A stretch of DNA of 64,000 nucleotides from JABSOG01 sp965277695 (GTDB lineage Bacteria; Pseudomonadota; Gammaproteobacteria; Enterobacterales; Alteromonadaceae): positions 55,251 through 119,250 of the forward strand of contig CBDIDQ010000039.1 in the NCBI GenBank assembly GCA_965277695.1, written 5' to 3'. A program made the position numbers and the translations under genes. The notes under the pieces are model-generated. The model worked only from the letters and a program-made list of their open reading frames with translations. It made no database searches and was not told the origin of the DNA. This document shows, in pieces, positions 34,288 to 43,730 of the stretch (its first letter is position 1; every line of letters starts with the position of its first letter).

Positions 34288-35379
34288 CTAGACATTAAAA
34301 CGGAAGTGGATCACATCGCCATCTTTAACAATATAGTCCTTACCTTCTAAGCGCCATTTACCCGCATCTTTGGCACCGCTTTCACCATTGTTGGCAATAT
34401 AGTCATCGTAGGCGATGACCTCGGCACGAATAAAGCCTTTTTCAAAGTCGGTGTGGATCTTGCCTGCCGATTGAGGTGCAGTGGCATTGACCGGGATGGT
34501 CCAGGCTCGCACTTCTTTTTCTCCGGCGGTAAAGTAGGTTTGTAAATGAAGTAAATCGTAACCGGCGCGAATAACACGATCTAAACCCGGCTCTTCTACG
34601 CCCATCTCTTCAAGAAACTCGGCTTTATCTTCGTCATCTAGCTCTGAAATTTCTGATTCCATTGAAGCGCAAACAGCGACCACCACGGCATTCTCAGCAG
34701 CGGCAATTTTTGTAACGACATCAAGGAAAGGATTATTGTCAAAACCGTCTTCATTAACATTGGCAATATACATGGTTGGTTTGATGGTTAAAAAGTTGAG
34801 ATAGCTAATGGTGGCTTTCTCTTCTTTGGTCAACTCAAGCGAGCGTAATGTTAAGCCTTCATCGAGGTGAGCAGAGACTTTGGTTAATGCGGCAGCTTCG
34901 GCTTTGGCATCTTTGTCACCACCCTTGGCTTTTTTGCTGACTTTATAGGCGGCTTTTTCAGCGGTATCCATATCTGACAAGATCAATTCTGTGTTGATCA
35001 CGTCAATATCTTCTGCTGGGTCAATTTTTCCTGCAACATGGATGATATTTTCATCTTCAAAACAACGCACCACATGACCTATGGCTTCGGTTTCACGAAT
35101 GTTGGCTAAAAACTTGTTGCCCAGACCTTCACCTTTAGAAGCCCCTTTGACTAAACCGGCGATATCGACGAATTCCATGGTGGTCGGCAGGACCCGTTGT
35201 GGGTTGACGATTTCAGCCAATTTGTCCATTCGTAAATCGGGCACTGGCACTACGCCAGTATTTGGTTCGATAGTACAAAATGGAAAGTTGGCTGCATCAA
35301 TACCCGCTTTGGTTAATGCATTAAACAGGGTAGATTTGCCAACGTTGGGTAGCCCAACAATGCCACATTTGAATCCCAT
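34288..35379 (-). CDS. ychF: Redox-regulated ATPase YchF
   Basis: Obg-like P-loop NTPase of 363 residues that binds ATP rather than GTP. G1 GLPNVGKST is at residues 9-17, G2/G3 NFPFCTIEPNTG and VDIAGLVKGAS, and the G4 position reads NVNE in place of NKxD, the family hallmark for ATP preference. A C-terminal TGS domain (EVRAWTIP to HFRFNV) completes it. It is downstream of pth on the same strand, the usual pth-ychF pairing, with 147 bases between. Confidence 0.96.
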   Translation of the reverse strand: MGFKCGIVGLPNVGKSTLFNALTKAGIDAANFPFCTIEPNTGVVPVPDLRMDKLAEIVNPQRVLPTTMEFVDIAGLVKGASKGEGLGNKFLANIRETEAIGHVVRCFEDENIIHVAGKIDPAEDIDVINTELILSDMDTAEKAAYKVSKKAKGGDKDAKAEAAALTKVSAHLDEGLTLRSLELTKEEKATISYLNFLTIKPTMYIANVNEDGFDNNPFLDVVTKIAAAENAVVVAVCASMESEISELDDEDKAEFLEEMGVEEPGLDRVIRAGYDLLHLQTYFTAGEKEVRAWTIPVNATAPQSAGKIHTDFEKGFIRAEVIAYDDYIANNGESGAKDAGKWRLEGKDYIVKDGDVIHFRFNV

Positions 35380-35526
35380 GAGAGTTACCTTTTAGTTATA
35401 AATGAGTTAAATGAATAAATGGAGTAAAAGAAAAAATGAATTATCGTTAATGCGAATTTAATTATGCCGCATCAGGGTCTGCGCTTTTTAGCGCTTAAGC
35501 TTACGCCTTAAACTTACGCCTTAAAC

Positions 35527-36114
35527 TCAGGGCTTAAATGAGTGCAGTCGTTGCTGTGCTTTTACCAGTCCGTCTTTGGCCAGAATATCAAAGCAACGGG
35601 TCGCTTCATCAATGGCGTCATCAATGAGCGTTTGTTCGCTTTTTGGCGCTTTGCCCAGCACCCAGCCAGTGACTTTTTCTTTACTGCCAGGATGACCGAT
35701 GCCAATGCGCAGACGGTAGAAGTCTTTAGCATTGCCTAATTTGCTAATAATGTCTTTTAGACCGTTATGTCCACCATGCCCACCTGCCTGCTTTATTTTC
35801 GCTATGCCCGGGGGCAAGTCAAGTTCGTCATGGGCGACGAAGATGTGTTGTGGCGGAATTTTAAAAAAATTAGCCAGTGCAGCGACAGATTTACCACTGA
35901 GGTTCATATAAGTGGTGGGAATGAGTAAACGGTATTCCTGACCATGGACGACAATCTTGCCGGTCAGCCCGTGATATTTTGGCTCAGCTTTTAAAACAGT
36001 ATTATGAAATGAGGCGAGTGATTCGATGAATTGTGCCCCGGCGTTATGTCGGGTATTGGCATATTCGGGGCCTGGATTTGCCAGACCCACGAGCAGTTGA
36101 ATGGAAGAACTCAT
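35527..36114 (-). CDS. pth: Peptidyl-tRNA hydrolase Pth
   Basis: Releases tRNA from peptidyl-tRNA that falls off ribosomes. 195 residues. The active-site residues N13 (LANPG), H23 (NTRHNAG), D96 (AHDELDLPPG) and N117 (GGHNGLKDI) are present, equal to E. coli N10/H20/D93/N114 shifted by three. It follows rplY on the same strand. Behind its stop a CTTACGCCTTAAA unit is tandemly repeated (35502-35527). Confidence 0.96.
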   Translation of the reverse strand: MSSSIQLLVGLANPGPEYANTRHNAGAQFIESLASFHNTVLKAEPKYHGLTGKIVVHGQEYRLLIPTTYMNLSGKSVAALANFFKIPPQHIFVAHDELDLPPGIAKIKQAGGHGGHNGLKDIISKLGNAKDFYRLRIGIGHPGSKEKVTGWVLGKAPKSEQTLIDDAIDEATRCFDILAKDGLVKAQQRLHSFKP

Positions 36115-36204
36115 GATTGCACCTTTAATAAAACTTTAAACAGAGCAAGCTTAATCAATCGCGTTTTCAAATTCTTGCCATCCAACATTTAACAGTGGCT
36201 GATA

Positions 36205-36834
36205 TTACTCAGCAGCCGCTTCTGCTTCATCTTCTTCGTCATCAGCTGCTGTGCCACGAGGAGTATGAATGTTAACCAAAGCCTGATCATGTGCTTCGCC
36301 TTTGCCCAGTTCAACCGAAGAAACACCTTCTGGTAAAACCACATCAGAGATATGCAAAGATTGACCGATTTCAAGGTTAGCTACGTCAACTTCAATGAAC
36401 TCTGGCAAATGAGCTGGTAAACAAGAAATATCCAGTTCGTTAGACAGATGATTTAACACGCCACCTGCTTTAAGTGCTGCATTGCTATCTTCATTGATGA
36501 AATGTAGTGGCACTGTAGTGTTGAACTTGTGGTCAGCGCTAACACGTTGGAAATCCATATGCATGACGTTTTGTTTGAACGGGTGGCGCTGCATATCTTT
36601 AATGATACACTGGATAGCTTCACCGCCAACGTTAACCGTCAGGATATGCGAGTAAAAACCTTCGTTTTCTTGCGCTTTGATCACATGTCTGTGCTCAAAA
36701 GACAATGAAATTGGATCTTTGCTTTCACCATAAATAATTGCTGGTACACGGTTCGCGTGACGAAGGCGGCGGCTCGCACCTTTCCCTTTGCCTGTGCGAA
36801 CTTCGCCATCTAATGTATAGATTGCTTCTGACAT
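36205..36834 (-). CDS. rplY: 50S ribosomal protein L25/general stress protein Ctc
   Basis: Long form of L25 (209 residues) with the N-terminal 5S rRNA-binding domain (EVRTGKGKGASRRLRHANRVPAIIYG, shown by its parts RTGKGKGASRRLRHA and VPAIIYGE) and the C-terminal TL5/CTC domain, ending in an acidic DDEEDEAEAAAE tail. It is preceded by a small CCCCA/TGGGG hairpin at 36918-36933 in the leader. It sits between prs and pth as in many gammaproteobacteria. Confidence 0.95.
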   Translation of the reverse strand: MSEAIYTLDGEVRTGKGKGASRRLRHANRVPAIIYGESKDPISLSFEHRHVIKAQENEGFYSHILTVNVGGEAIQCIIKDMQRHPFKQNVMHMDFQRVSADHKFNTTVPLHFINEDSNAALKAGGVLNHLSNELDISCLPAHLPEFIEVDVANLEIGQSLHISDVVLPEGVSSVELGKGEAHDQALVNIHTPRGTAADDEEDEAEAAAE

Positions 36835-37015
36835 TGTTTGTTACTCCAAAAAATAAATCGACTAGTAAATCGAATAGTAAAAAGTTGTTCTTCTTTTGCG
36901 ACCAAGGAAGAACCGATCCCCATTAAATTGGGGCGCGGCATAATAGCACGATTTGTTGGATAAATAGAAGGTGTTAATTTGATGTGAGTGATTTATTGTT
37001 GGTTTTTATTAAGTG

Positions 37016-37329
37016 CTACAGCGGGGTTGTAGCTTTGAACACAGGGCTAAATGAGTGTTGCAGTGTGTGCATGATACCAATCAACATCGCTACTGCACCA
37101 AACCCGACGGGATATAAGTGTCCGTCAAAAACACCTAAATTGATTTCTTGGCTACCGCTGGCAGCCGTAAAGACGACAGTTAATAAAAAAATCGCTTCAT
37201 CGGTGGTTGGGCCAATAAAAACAATACGACTGCCATATCCGGCAGCGCTCGTTTTTTGTAACCACTAGCTAAAATGTAGAAAACCACAACAGAAAAACCA
37301 ATGGACATGCCGAGTAAAGTAAAACTCAC
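37016..37329 (-). pseudogene. Frameshifted small membrane protein
   Basis: The first frame starts with GTG overlapping the stop of the upstream gene (GTGA) and reads SFTLLGMSIGFSVVVFYILA SGYKK, a membrane helix. At an A6 run (37252-37257) the coding frame changes: the -1 frame continues as TSAAGYGSRIVFIGPTTDEA and ends HTLQHSFSPVFKATTPL before TAG at 37016-37018, about 104 residues in total. Reading through needs a -1 shift at C AAA AAA. The cause may be a lost A, a sequencing indel, or slippage. No family recognised. Confidence 0.5.
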
Positions 37330-37532
37330 TTGCTTACTTCTTTGCAGGCGTAAGCACCAACAAGCGTCCCAACAATACAACCCAATGTTAATATCACCAA
37401 TACAGGCGAGTTAGGAACCAACTGATGAGTAACCGTTGAAGCCCCAGCGATACCAACAAAAAGAAAGCTGGGACGCGCTGCTTTTATTACTGAGACAACT
37501 TCATTGATTGAATTATTTAGTGACTTTTCCAT
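37326..37532 (-). CDS. Small membrane protein, first of a coupled pair
   Basis: 68 residues with two hydrophobic helices (FLFVGIAGASTVTHQLVP and VLVILTLGCIVGTLVGAYAC). It has a holin-like look but no recognised family. ATG preceded by CAGGGATT. Its stop overlaps the start of the next frame (GTGA), so the two were built as a translationally coupled pair. It is upstream of rplY and downstream of the prs terminator on the same strand. Confidence 0.5.
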   Translation of the reverse strand: MEKSLNNSINEVVSVIKAARPSFLFVGIAGASTVTHQLVPNSPVLVILTLGCIVGTLVGAYACKEVSK

Positions 37533-37671
37533 GAGAAATCCCTGTTATTACCTTGTGACTAACATTATATGACTTGAGTGATTTTGTACAGTTTATGATG
37601 GGATAATTAGTGTTTTTATTCGTTTAGAGTGAAAAAATGCTGTTTGAGAAACAGACTGAAGTGATTAATAA

Positions 37672-37701
37672 AAACAAAAAAGGCGAGAATAAATTCTCGC
37701 C
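37672..37701 (-). terminator. prs terminator
   Basis: GGCGAGAAT/ATTCTCGCC-type hairpin (37682-37701) followed on the minus strand by TTTTTTGTTTTT. Confidence 0.8.
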
Positions 37702-37724
37702 TCAATGGATTGCAAATGTCGATT

Positions 37725-37760
37725 AATCAAACATTTAATCAAACATTTAATCAAACATAG
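37725..37760 (-). repeat. 12-bp triplication covering the prs stop codon
   Basis: On the minus strand ATGTTTGATTAA (Met-Phe-Asp-stop) occurs three times in a row. The first is the real end of prs; the other two lie behind the stop. Confidence 0.8.
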
Positions 37761-38691
37761 CCGAAATAGACTCTTCATTATTAACACGGCGAATAGCCTC
37801 AGCGAGCATATCACCTAAGGTTAATTGCTTAACTTTGTCGATGGCGAGCATTTTCGGGCTCAGTGGAATACTGTCGGTGACAATCAGTTCATCAATCACT
37901 GAACTGGCGATGTTTTCTGGGGCGGCACCAGAGAAAACCGGGTGTGTGGCGTAAGCGAAAACGCGTTTGGCACCATGTTTTTTCAGCGCTTCTGCGGCTT
38001 TACATAAAGTACCGCCGGTATCAATCATGTCATCTACGATAATACAATCACGGCCTTCAACATCACCGATAATGTGCATTACCTGGGCAACATTGGCTTG
38101 TGGACGACGTTTGTCGATAATAGCAAGGTCGGCATCGTTGAGTAATTTGGCGACGGCTCTGGCGCGGACAACACCACCGATATCAGGAGACACCACAATA
38201 GGGTTTTCGAAATTACGGCTCTTCATGTCATCAAGCAAAATGGGTGTACCAAAGACATTATCTACTGGCACATCAAAGAAGCCCTGGATCTGCTCAGCGT
38301 GCAAGTCAACGGTTAATACCCGGTCAACCCCAACACTGGAAAGGAAGTCGGCGACCACTTTGGCCGTAATTGGTACCCTAGCAGAGCGTACTCGACGATC
38401 TTGACGAGCATAACCAAAGTAAGGAATAACAGCAGTGATACGACCCGCTGAAGCGCGGCGCAGTGAATCGACCATGACAATGAGTTCCATCAGGTTGTCA
38501 TTGGTTGGTTGGCAAGTTGACTGAATAATGAAAGCGTCGGCACCACGAACATTTTCGTTGATCTCTACTGCGATTTCACCGTCGCTGAAACGCCCGACAG
38601 AAGCATCTCCAAGTGCAATATCTAAACGTTTGGCAACCCGAGCAGCTAATTTGGGAATAGAATTACCGGTAAATAGTTTCATATCTGGCAC
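37747..38691 (-). CDS. prs: Ribose-phosphate pyrophosphokinase Prs
   Basis: Makes PRPP from ribose 5-phosphate and ATP for nucleotide, His, Trp and NAD synthesis. 314 residues, with two PRTase-like folds. The flexible loop YFGYARQDRRVRSARVPI follows the N-terminal SVGRFSDGEIAVEI region, and the PRPP-binding motif IIVDDMIDTGGTL is near residue 220. The C-terminus ends SAMFD and is copied twice behind the stop. It is transcribed after ispE, as is usual (lolB-ispE-prs). Confidence 0.97.
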   Translation of the reverse strand: MPDMKLFTGNSIPKLAARVAKRLDIALGDASVGRFSDGEIAVEINENVRGADAFIIQSTCQPTNDNLMELIVMVDSLRRASAGRITAVIPYFGYARQDRRVRSARVPITAKVVADFLSSVGVDRVLTVDLHAEQIQGFFDVPVDNVFGTPILLDDMKSRNFENPIVVSPDIGGVVRARAVAKLLNDADLAIIDKRRPQANVAQVMHIIGDVEGRDCIIVDDMIDTGGTLCKAAEALKKHGAKRVFAYATHPVFSGAAPENIASSVIDELIVTDSIPLSPKMLAIDKVKQLTLGDMLAEAIRRVNNEESISAMFD

Positions 38692-38701
38692 AGCAGGATC
38701 C

Positions 38702-39574
38702 TCAGTACATAATAGTTTGATTTAAAGCGCTGATTGTCGGCGAGACATTCAACCCCTTGGCAACGAATAATGAAACGTTATCCGGCAGGTAAGTCTTTGC
38801 TTTTTCAGCAGCTTTTTGCGCACTGCGCTGATCGCCAAAGACGCTGAAAACACAAGCTCCAGTGCCTGTCATACGAGTCGGGGCGTATTCTATCAATCGG
38901 TCTATGGTATTGGCAACCTCGGGGTAAAGCTTTTTAACCAGTGTTTCACAATCGTTATGGCTTTGTTCGAATTGATAGGCTTGTGGTGTCAGTGTCGGGG
39001 TATTTCTGATCAAACCCGGATGTTTGAAGATTTCAGCAGTGGCAATATGACAATTAGGTTGTGCCACCAGATACCAATGTTCAGGGGGAGAATAAGGTGT
39101 GAAAACTTCACCAACCCCTTCAGCAAAGACAGATTGACCATTAATGAATACCGGAATGTCCGCCCCGAGTGTCAGGCCGATACGGGTTAATTCTGCGGTC
39201 GTTAAATTAAGCTGCCACAGTTTATTGAGTGCCAGCAGTGTCGTTGCGGCGTCTGATGAACCACCACCGACACCACCGCCCATAGGCAACACTTTATTTA
39301 AATGGATCTTAATACCTTGATCAGCTGCATATTGGTTTTGTAATAACCGGGCGGCACGAATGATTAAATTATCTTCGCCTTCAAGTTCGGGCAAGTTACA
39401 GCTTAAGCTGATGTTTGGGTCTTGGCTGGTTTCAAAAGTCAGGGTATCACTGATGTCGAGAAATTGAAAAATGGTTTGCAGCTCGTGATAGCCATCAGCT
39501 CGCTGACCAGTCACATGTAAAAACAGATTGATTTTGGCCGGTGCCGGTAAAACCAGTTTGCTAGGGTTAGTCAT
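38702..39574 (-). CDS. ispE: 4-diphosphocytidyl-2-C-methyl-D-erythritol kinase IspE
   Basis: GHMP kinase of the MEP isoprenoid pathway, 290 residues. The substrate motif PAPAKINLFLHVTGQRADGYH is at the N-terminus (residues about 10-30), the glycine-rich ATP loop PMGGGVGGGSSDAATTL near residue 100, and a C-terminal MTGTGACVFSVFG motif. The start overlaps the end of lolB by eight bases, so both are coupled. IspG of the same pathway is encoded at 57948. Confidence 0.96.
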   Translation of the reverse strand: MTNPSKLVLPAPAKINLFLHVTGQRADGYHELQTIFQFLDISDTLTFETSQDPNISLSCNLPELEGEDNLIIRAARLLQNQYAADQGIKIHLNKVLPMGGGVGGGSSDAATTLLALNKLWQLNLTTAELTRIGLTLGADIPVFINGQSVFAEGVGEVFTPYSPPEHWYLVAQPNCHIATAEIFKHPGLIRNTPTLTPQAYQFEQSHNDCETLVKKLYPEVANTIDRLIEYAPTRMTGTGACVFSVFGDQRSAQKAAEKAKTYLPDNVSLFVAKGLNVSPTISALNQTIMY

Positions 39575-40250
39575 TGATGAGTTCCCAATCCTTAATGGTG
39601 ATGGTGATCTGCATGTCGTTGCCAGATAAACGGATTTTTTGCGGCAATTGCACGGATTGTTGCTGGTTGATCTGTATACTTAAAGGGACTGTCATATATT
39701 GTTGATAGTCGATTTGCCAAGGCTGAAAATTACCATCAAGTAAACGGATTTGGCTAACCCGGTTATATTCATCGAGCAGCTGAACTTGCTGGTCTTGGTT
39801 GTTTTGGCTAGTAGCCCCTTTCATCCAATAGCGTAATTCGTTAACGGGTAGGGCAATGCCAGTGGTTCGTGCAAGTAGTCTTTGTGGATTATTGGAAGTC
39901 ACGGTTTTACTGTCGGCCTCTAACGTCGCCGAGTGCTGATCGCTAATCATTTTCAGCACTGAAATACCCATGAACGTGGTTAAGCGAAGATCCGCCCGAC
40001 TGTGGTCCTGTGTCCAGTTAAGACTAACGGATTGTTTTTTTTCTGGGCTTTTGAATAGTAGCTTACCTTTAACTCGCCAATGTTGCAGTTTTTCAAGGGT
40101 CTGCTGACGGGCTTCGCGGCTGTGGAAATTGGCCGTTTCTTTATCCCGAGGAATTTGTTGACAACCGGGAACAGTGATAACTGCTATCAATAGAAATAAG
40201 TTAAATCGAGACATATAGGGTGGTAAATAGGTTAAAGTTGATTTTTTCAT
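39567..40250 (-). CDS. lolB: Outer-membrane lipoprotein receptor LolB
   Basis: Receives lipoproteins from LolA and inserts them in the outer membrane. It has a lipoprotein signal with lipobox VPGC, then REARQQTLEKLQHWRVKGKL and the beta-barrel half with LRLTTFMGISVLKM and PVNELRYWMKG. The ATG at 40250 gives 227 residues; an internal ATG at 40214 (MSRFNLFLLIAVITVPGC) gives a more typical signal peptide and may be the true start. It is divergent from hemA with 93 bases between, as in other gammaproteobacteria. Confidence 0.93.
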   Translation of the reverse strand: MKKSTLTYLPPYMSRFNLFLLIAVITVPGCQQIPRDKETANFHSREARQQTLEKLQHWRVKGKLLFKSPEKKQSVSLNWTQDHSRADLRLTTFMGISVLKMISDQHSATLEADSKTVTSNNPQRLLARTTGIALPVNELRYWMKGATSQNNQDQQVQLLDEYNRVSQIRLLDGNFQPWQIDYQQYMTVPLSIQINQQQSVQLPQKIRLSGNDMQITITIKDWELIND

Positions 40251-40343
40251 GGTTTTATACGCAGAATGTTTCTCATTATCTTTTTTTATGCGGCCATTTC
40301 TCGTAAAATTCAGCGTCCAAATCTACAGTGAACCTTTTATTGA

Positions 40344-41591
40344 ATGACCATAATTGCTTTAGGTATTAACCATAACACTGCGCCTGTTGAATTGCGGGAG
40401 CGGGTGGCTTTTTCACCGGAACAAATGGCTAATGCGTTACAGCAGTTGTCTGGCAGTCTGACATTAAGTGATGCCGTGATTTTGTCGACATGCAACCGCA
40501 CCGAGATTTATTGTAGCGGCAAACAGGCGAATACCGAAGAAATATTAACGTGGTTAAGCCAGTTTCATCAGGTTAGTCAAAGTCAGCTGAGTCAATATGT
40601 GTATGATTACCATGAGTTGGATGCCTGTAAACATGTGATGCGGGTTGCCTGCGGATTGGATTCACTGGTGCTTGGCGAGCCACAAATATTGGGGCAAATA
40701 AAGCAGGCTTATGCTCACGCGAAAAGCGCTAGTGCCATCTCTTCATTATTTGAACGACTTTTTCAGCATACTTTCTCTGTGGCCAAACAGGTTCGCACCG
40801 AAACTGATATTGGTGCCAATGCAGTATCTGTGGCTTATGCCGCAGTGAATTTGGCCAAGCATATTTTTGGTCAACTTAATGATGCCAAAGTGTTACTGAT
40901 TGGTGCTGGTGAAACCATCGAACTGGTGGCGCGGCATTTGGTTGAGCAGGGTGTCAGTGATATGACGGTGGCTAATCGAACTTTGGCCCGTGCCGAAACG
41001 TTGGCAGAGCAATTTAATGGTAAGGTGATTGCCTTAGCGGCTGTGCCTGAAAAATTAGCCGAAGCGGATATTGTGATCAGTTCGACGGCCAGTACCTTGC
41101 CAATTATAGGCAAGGGTATGGTCGAAGCGGCATTGAAAAAACGTCGTTATAATCCGATTTTTCTGGTTGATTTGGCGGTGCCTCGGGATATTGAGGGCCA
41201 AGTTAGCGAAATTGAAGATGCTTATTTGTATACGGTTGATGATTTGCAAATGATTGTCGGTGACAATATTGCGTCAAGAACCCAAGCGGCGGCGGAAGCT
41301 GAAACCATCGTGGTGCAACAGGCTGAGGATTTCTCGACTGTGTTGCGCTCGTTGAGTTCGGTGGACCTAATTCGTCAATATCGTAACCATTGTGATGAAA
41401 TAAAAGATGAACTGTTGGCTAAGGCTAAAAGTCAGTACGCCAATGGCAAAGCGCCAGAAAAAATCATTGAGGAGCTGGCCTACAAACTGACCAACCGATT
41501 GATGCATTCACCCACTAATTCGCTTAAAAACGCCGCTAAAGCTGGTGAAACCGAGCAATTGCACTTGATAAAAAATGTCCTTGGAATTTAA
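40344..41591 (+). CDS. hemA: Glutamyl-tRNA reductase HemA
   Basis: First step of C5-pathway tetrapyrrole synthesis: it reduces glutamyl-tRNA to glutamate-1-semialdehyde with NADPH. 415 residues. The nucleophile C50 is in STCNRTEIYC. GLDSLVLGEPQILGQIKQAY follows, then the NADPH-binding motif VLLIGAGETIELVARHL, and a C-terminal dimerisation domain (LTNRLMHSPTNSLK). prfA starts three bases after its stop. The hemA-prfA-prmC order is conserved in the group. Confidence 0.97.
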   Translation: MTIIALGINHNTAPVELRERVAFSPEQMANALQQLSGSLTLSDAVILSTCNRTEIYCSGKQANTEEILTWLSQFHQVSQSQLSQYVYDYHELDACKHVMRVACGLDSLVLGEPQILGQIKQAYAHAKSASAISSLFERLFQHTFSVAKQVRTETDIGANAVSVAYAAVNLAKHIFGQLNDAKVLLIGAGETIELVARHLVEQGVSDMTVANRTLARAETLAEQFNGKVIALAAVPEKLAEADIVISSTASTLPIIGKGMVEAALKKRRYNPIFLVDLAVPRDIEGQVSEIEDAYLYTVDDLQMIVGDNIASRTQAAAEAETIVVQQAEDFSTVLRSLSSVDLIRQYRNHCDEIKDELLAKAKSQYANGKAPEKIIEELAYKLTNRLMHSPTNSLKNAAKAGETEQLHLIKNVLGI

Positions 41592-41594
41592 TAA

Positions 41595-42683
41595 ATGAAT
41601 AAATCAGTTTACGCGAAGTTAGAAGGGTTAATCGAACGTCATGAAGAAATTCAGGCGTTGCTTAGCGATCCGTCGGTGATCGGCGATCAGGACAAATTCA
41701 AGACATTATCCAAAGAATACGCTGAGCTTGGCGAAGTGACCTCAACGTTCATTGCTTATCAAGAGGCTGAGGGCGATTTTGCGGCTGCTGAGGAAATGTT
41801 AAAAGACGAAGATCCAGATATGCGTGAAATGGCGCAAGAAGAATTCAAAGAGGCCAAAGCGCAGATTGAAAAGTTTGATCAGGCGCTTGAGGTATTGATG
41901 CTGCCAAAAGATCCCAATGATACCCGTAATTGTTATCTTGAAATTCGGGCGGGCGCTGGCGGCGATGAAGCGGCGATTTTTGCTGGTGATTTGTTTCGGA
42001 TGTATAGCCGCTATGCTGAATCGAAAAAATGGCAGCTGTCGGTGGTTAATGCCAATGATGGCGATCATGGTGGTTATAAAGAAATTGTTGCCCATATCTC
42101 TGGTGACGCCATTTATGGCCAGTTGAAATTTGAATCTGGTGGTCATCGGGTACAACGGGTGCCAGAAACAGAATCTCAAGGGCGGGTTCATACCTCGGCC
42201 TGTACGGTGGCCATTTTGCCAGAAATTCCCGAAGCAGAGGCTGTTAGCATTAATCCGGCAGATTTACGAGTCGATACGTTCAGGGCTTCTGGGGCTGGTG
42301 GTCAGCACGTTAACAAAACCGATTCAGCCATTCGTTTGACTCACTTACCTTCGGGCATTGTAGTGGAGTGTCAGGAAGAACGTTCGCAGCATAAGAACCG
42401 GGCGAAAGCGATGTCGATGCTGGCCTCACGAATTCAGGCGGTTGAAGATGAGAAAAGACGGCTGGAAGAAGAGACCACACGTCGCTCTTTGGTGGGTAGT
42501 GGTGATCGTTCTGAACGCATCCGCACTTACAATTATCCTCAAGGACGCTTATCCGACCATCGCATCAACTTGACACTGTACAAGCTTAATGAAGTAATGG
42601 AAGGCGATTTGGATTGTGTGATCACTCCGTTGACGGTTGAGCATCAAGCCGATATGTTGGCGGCTATGGCACAAGATAATTAA
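41595..42683 (+). CDS. prfA: Peptide chain release factor 1
   Basis: Reads UAA and UAG stops. 362 residues, with the catalytic GGQ loop (RASGAGGQHVNKTDSAIRL, near residue 232) that is the substrate of PrmC, the domain-2 recognition region QGRVHTSACTVAILPE and the C-terminal RIRTYNYPQGRLSDHRINL. Its methylase gene follows one base after the stop. Confidence 0.97.
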   Translation: MNKSVYAKLEGLIERHEEIQALLSDPSVIGDQDKFKTLSKEYAELGEVTSTFIAYQEAEGDFAAAEEMLKDEDPDMREMAQEEFKEAKAQIEKFDQALEVLMLPKDPNDTRNCYLEIRAGAGGDEAAIFAGDLFRMYSRYAESKKWQLSVVNANDGDHGGYKEIVAHISGDAIYGQLKFESGGHRVQRVPETESQGRVHTSACTVAILPEIPEAEAVSINPADLRVDTFRASGAGGQHVNKTDSAIRLTHLPSGIVVECQEERSQHKNRAKAMSMLASRIQAVEDEKRRLEEETTRRSLVGSGDRSERIRTYNYPQGRLSDHRINLTLYKLNEVMEGDLDCVITPLTVEHQADMLAAMAQDN

Positions 42684-42684
42684 T

Positions 42685-43545
42685 ATGAATCTTGTGCAAG
42701 CGGTTAATTTTGGCATTGAACAGCTGAGTACCGGTTCTGATGGTGCTAATGCTGGCAGTGAAAAGCTCGATGCTCAATTATTGTTGTGTTCAGTGATTGG
42801 TCAATCGCCGACTTATCTGTTGACCTGGCCTGAAAAGGTGATGGATGAGCAGCACAGTGAGGCATATAAACAATTGATCCAACGGCGTAAGCTGGGTGAA
42901 CCGGTGGCTTATTTGACTGGTGAGCGGGGTTTTTGGTCGCTTGATTTAAAAACGGATAGCTGTACTTTGATCCCGCGTCCGGATACGGAGTCTTTGGTTG
43001 AATACGCCATTGAACTGGGGTTGGGGGACAAAGCAAAAATACTGGACCTTGGTACAGGCACAGGTGCGATTGCATTAGCTATTGCTAGTGAGCAGCCGTT
43101 GTGGGATATTCACGCCTGTGATTTGAATGCTGAGGCAGTAAAATTGGCGCAATTTAATGCGCAAAAAAACGCTTTGGACAGCAGTCGAGTGACGATAATC
43201 CAAAGTGATTGGTTTGCTGCTTTTGAAGCTGACCATTTGGCCAGTTTTGATTTAATTGTCACTAATCCGCCTTATGTTGATAAAGATGACAATCACCTTA
43301 AACAGGGTGACTTGCGATTTGAGCCAATGAGTGCTTTAGTGGCTGCCGATAATGGGTTTGCAGATATTGTACATATTGTGTCGCAGGCTGGTCGATTTTT
43401 GACACCGGGTGGTAGCTTGATGGTAGAGCATGGATTTGCGCAAGGTGAGCAGGTACGAACGATATTTCAGCAGCAGGGTTTTTCTGGTATCTTGACTAAA
43501 ACCGACTTGGCTGAGAATGACAGATTTACAGTGGGTTGCTGGTAG
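42685..43545 (+). CDS. prmC: Release factor glutamine methyltransferase PrmC
   Basis: N5-methylates the GGQ glutamine of release factors. 286 residues. The N-terminal helical domain has YLTGERGFWSLDL, then RPDTESLVEYA, the SAM motif ILDLGTGTGAIALAIA and the catalytic NPPY (VTNPPYVDKDD). I start it at the ATG at 42685, one base after the prfA stop, rather than further upstream in the prfA frame. The old name is hemK. Confidence 0.96.
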   Translation: MNLVQAVNFGIEQLSTGSDGANAGSEKLDAQLLLCSVIGQSPTYLLTWPEKVMDEQHSEAYKQLIQRRKLGEPVAYLTGERGFWSLDLKTDSCTLIPRPDTESLVEYAIELGLGDKAKILDLGTGTGAIALAIASEQPLWDIHACDLNAEAVKLAQFNAQKNALDSSRVTIIQSDWFAAFEADHLASFDLIVTNPPYVDKDDNHLKQGDLRFEPMSALVAADNGFADIVHIVSQAGRFLTPGGSLMVEHGFAQGEQVRTIFQQQGFSGILTKTDLAENDRFTVGCW

Positions 43546-43730
43546 CTTCTCTATAGTATCAACACCCGTTTCAATGTGGTTTCCAGGGTGTCTCAATATA
43601 GTCTCAGGCCGGGTTTGACGGGGTTGATGAGTTAATCAAATAATTCATATTAACTTTGCTTTATCGGCAGATAGGTTATATAAATAGTACTTAACAGTGT
43701 TAAATTTAATATGTGATCGAAGGGTAGTTT

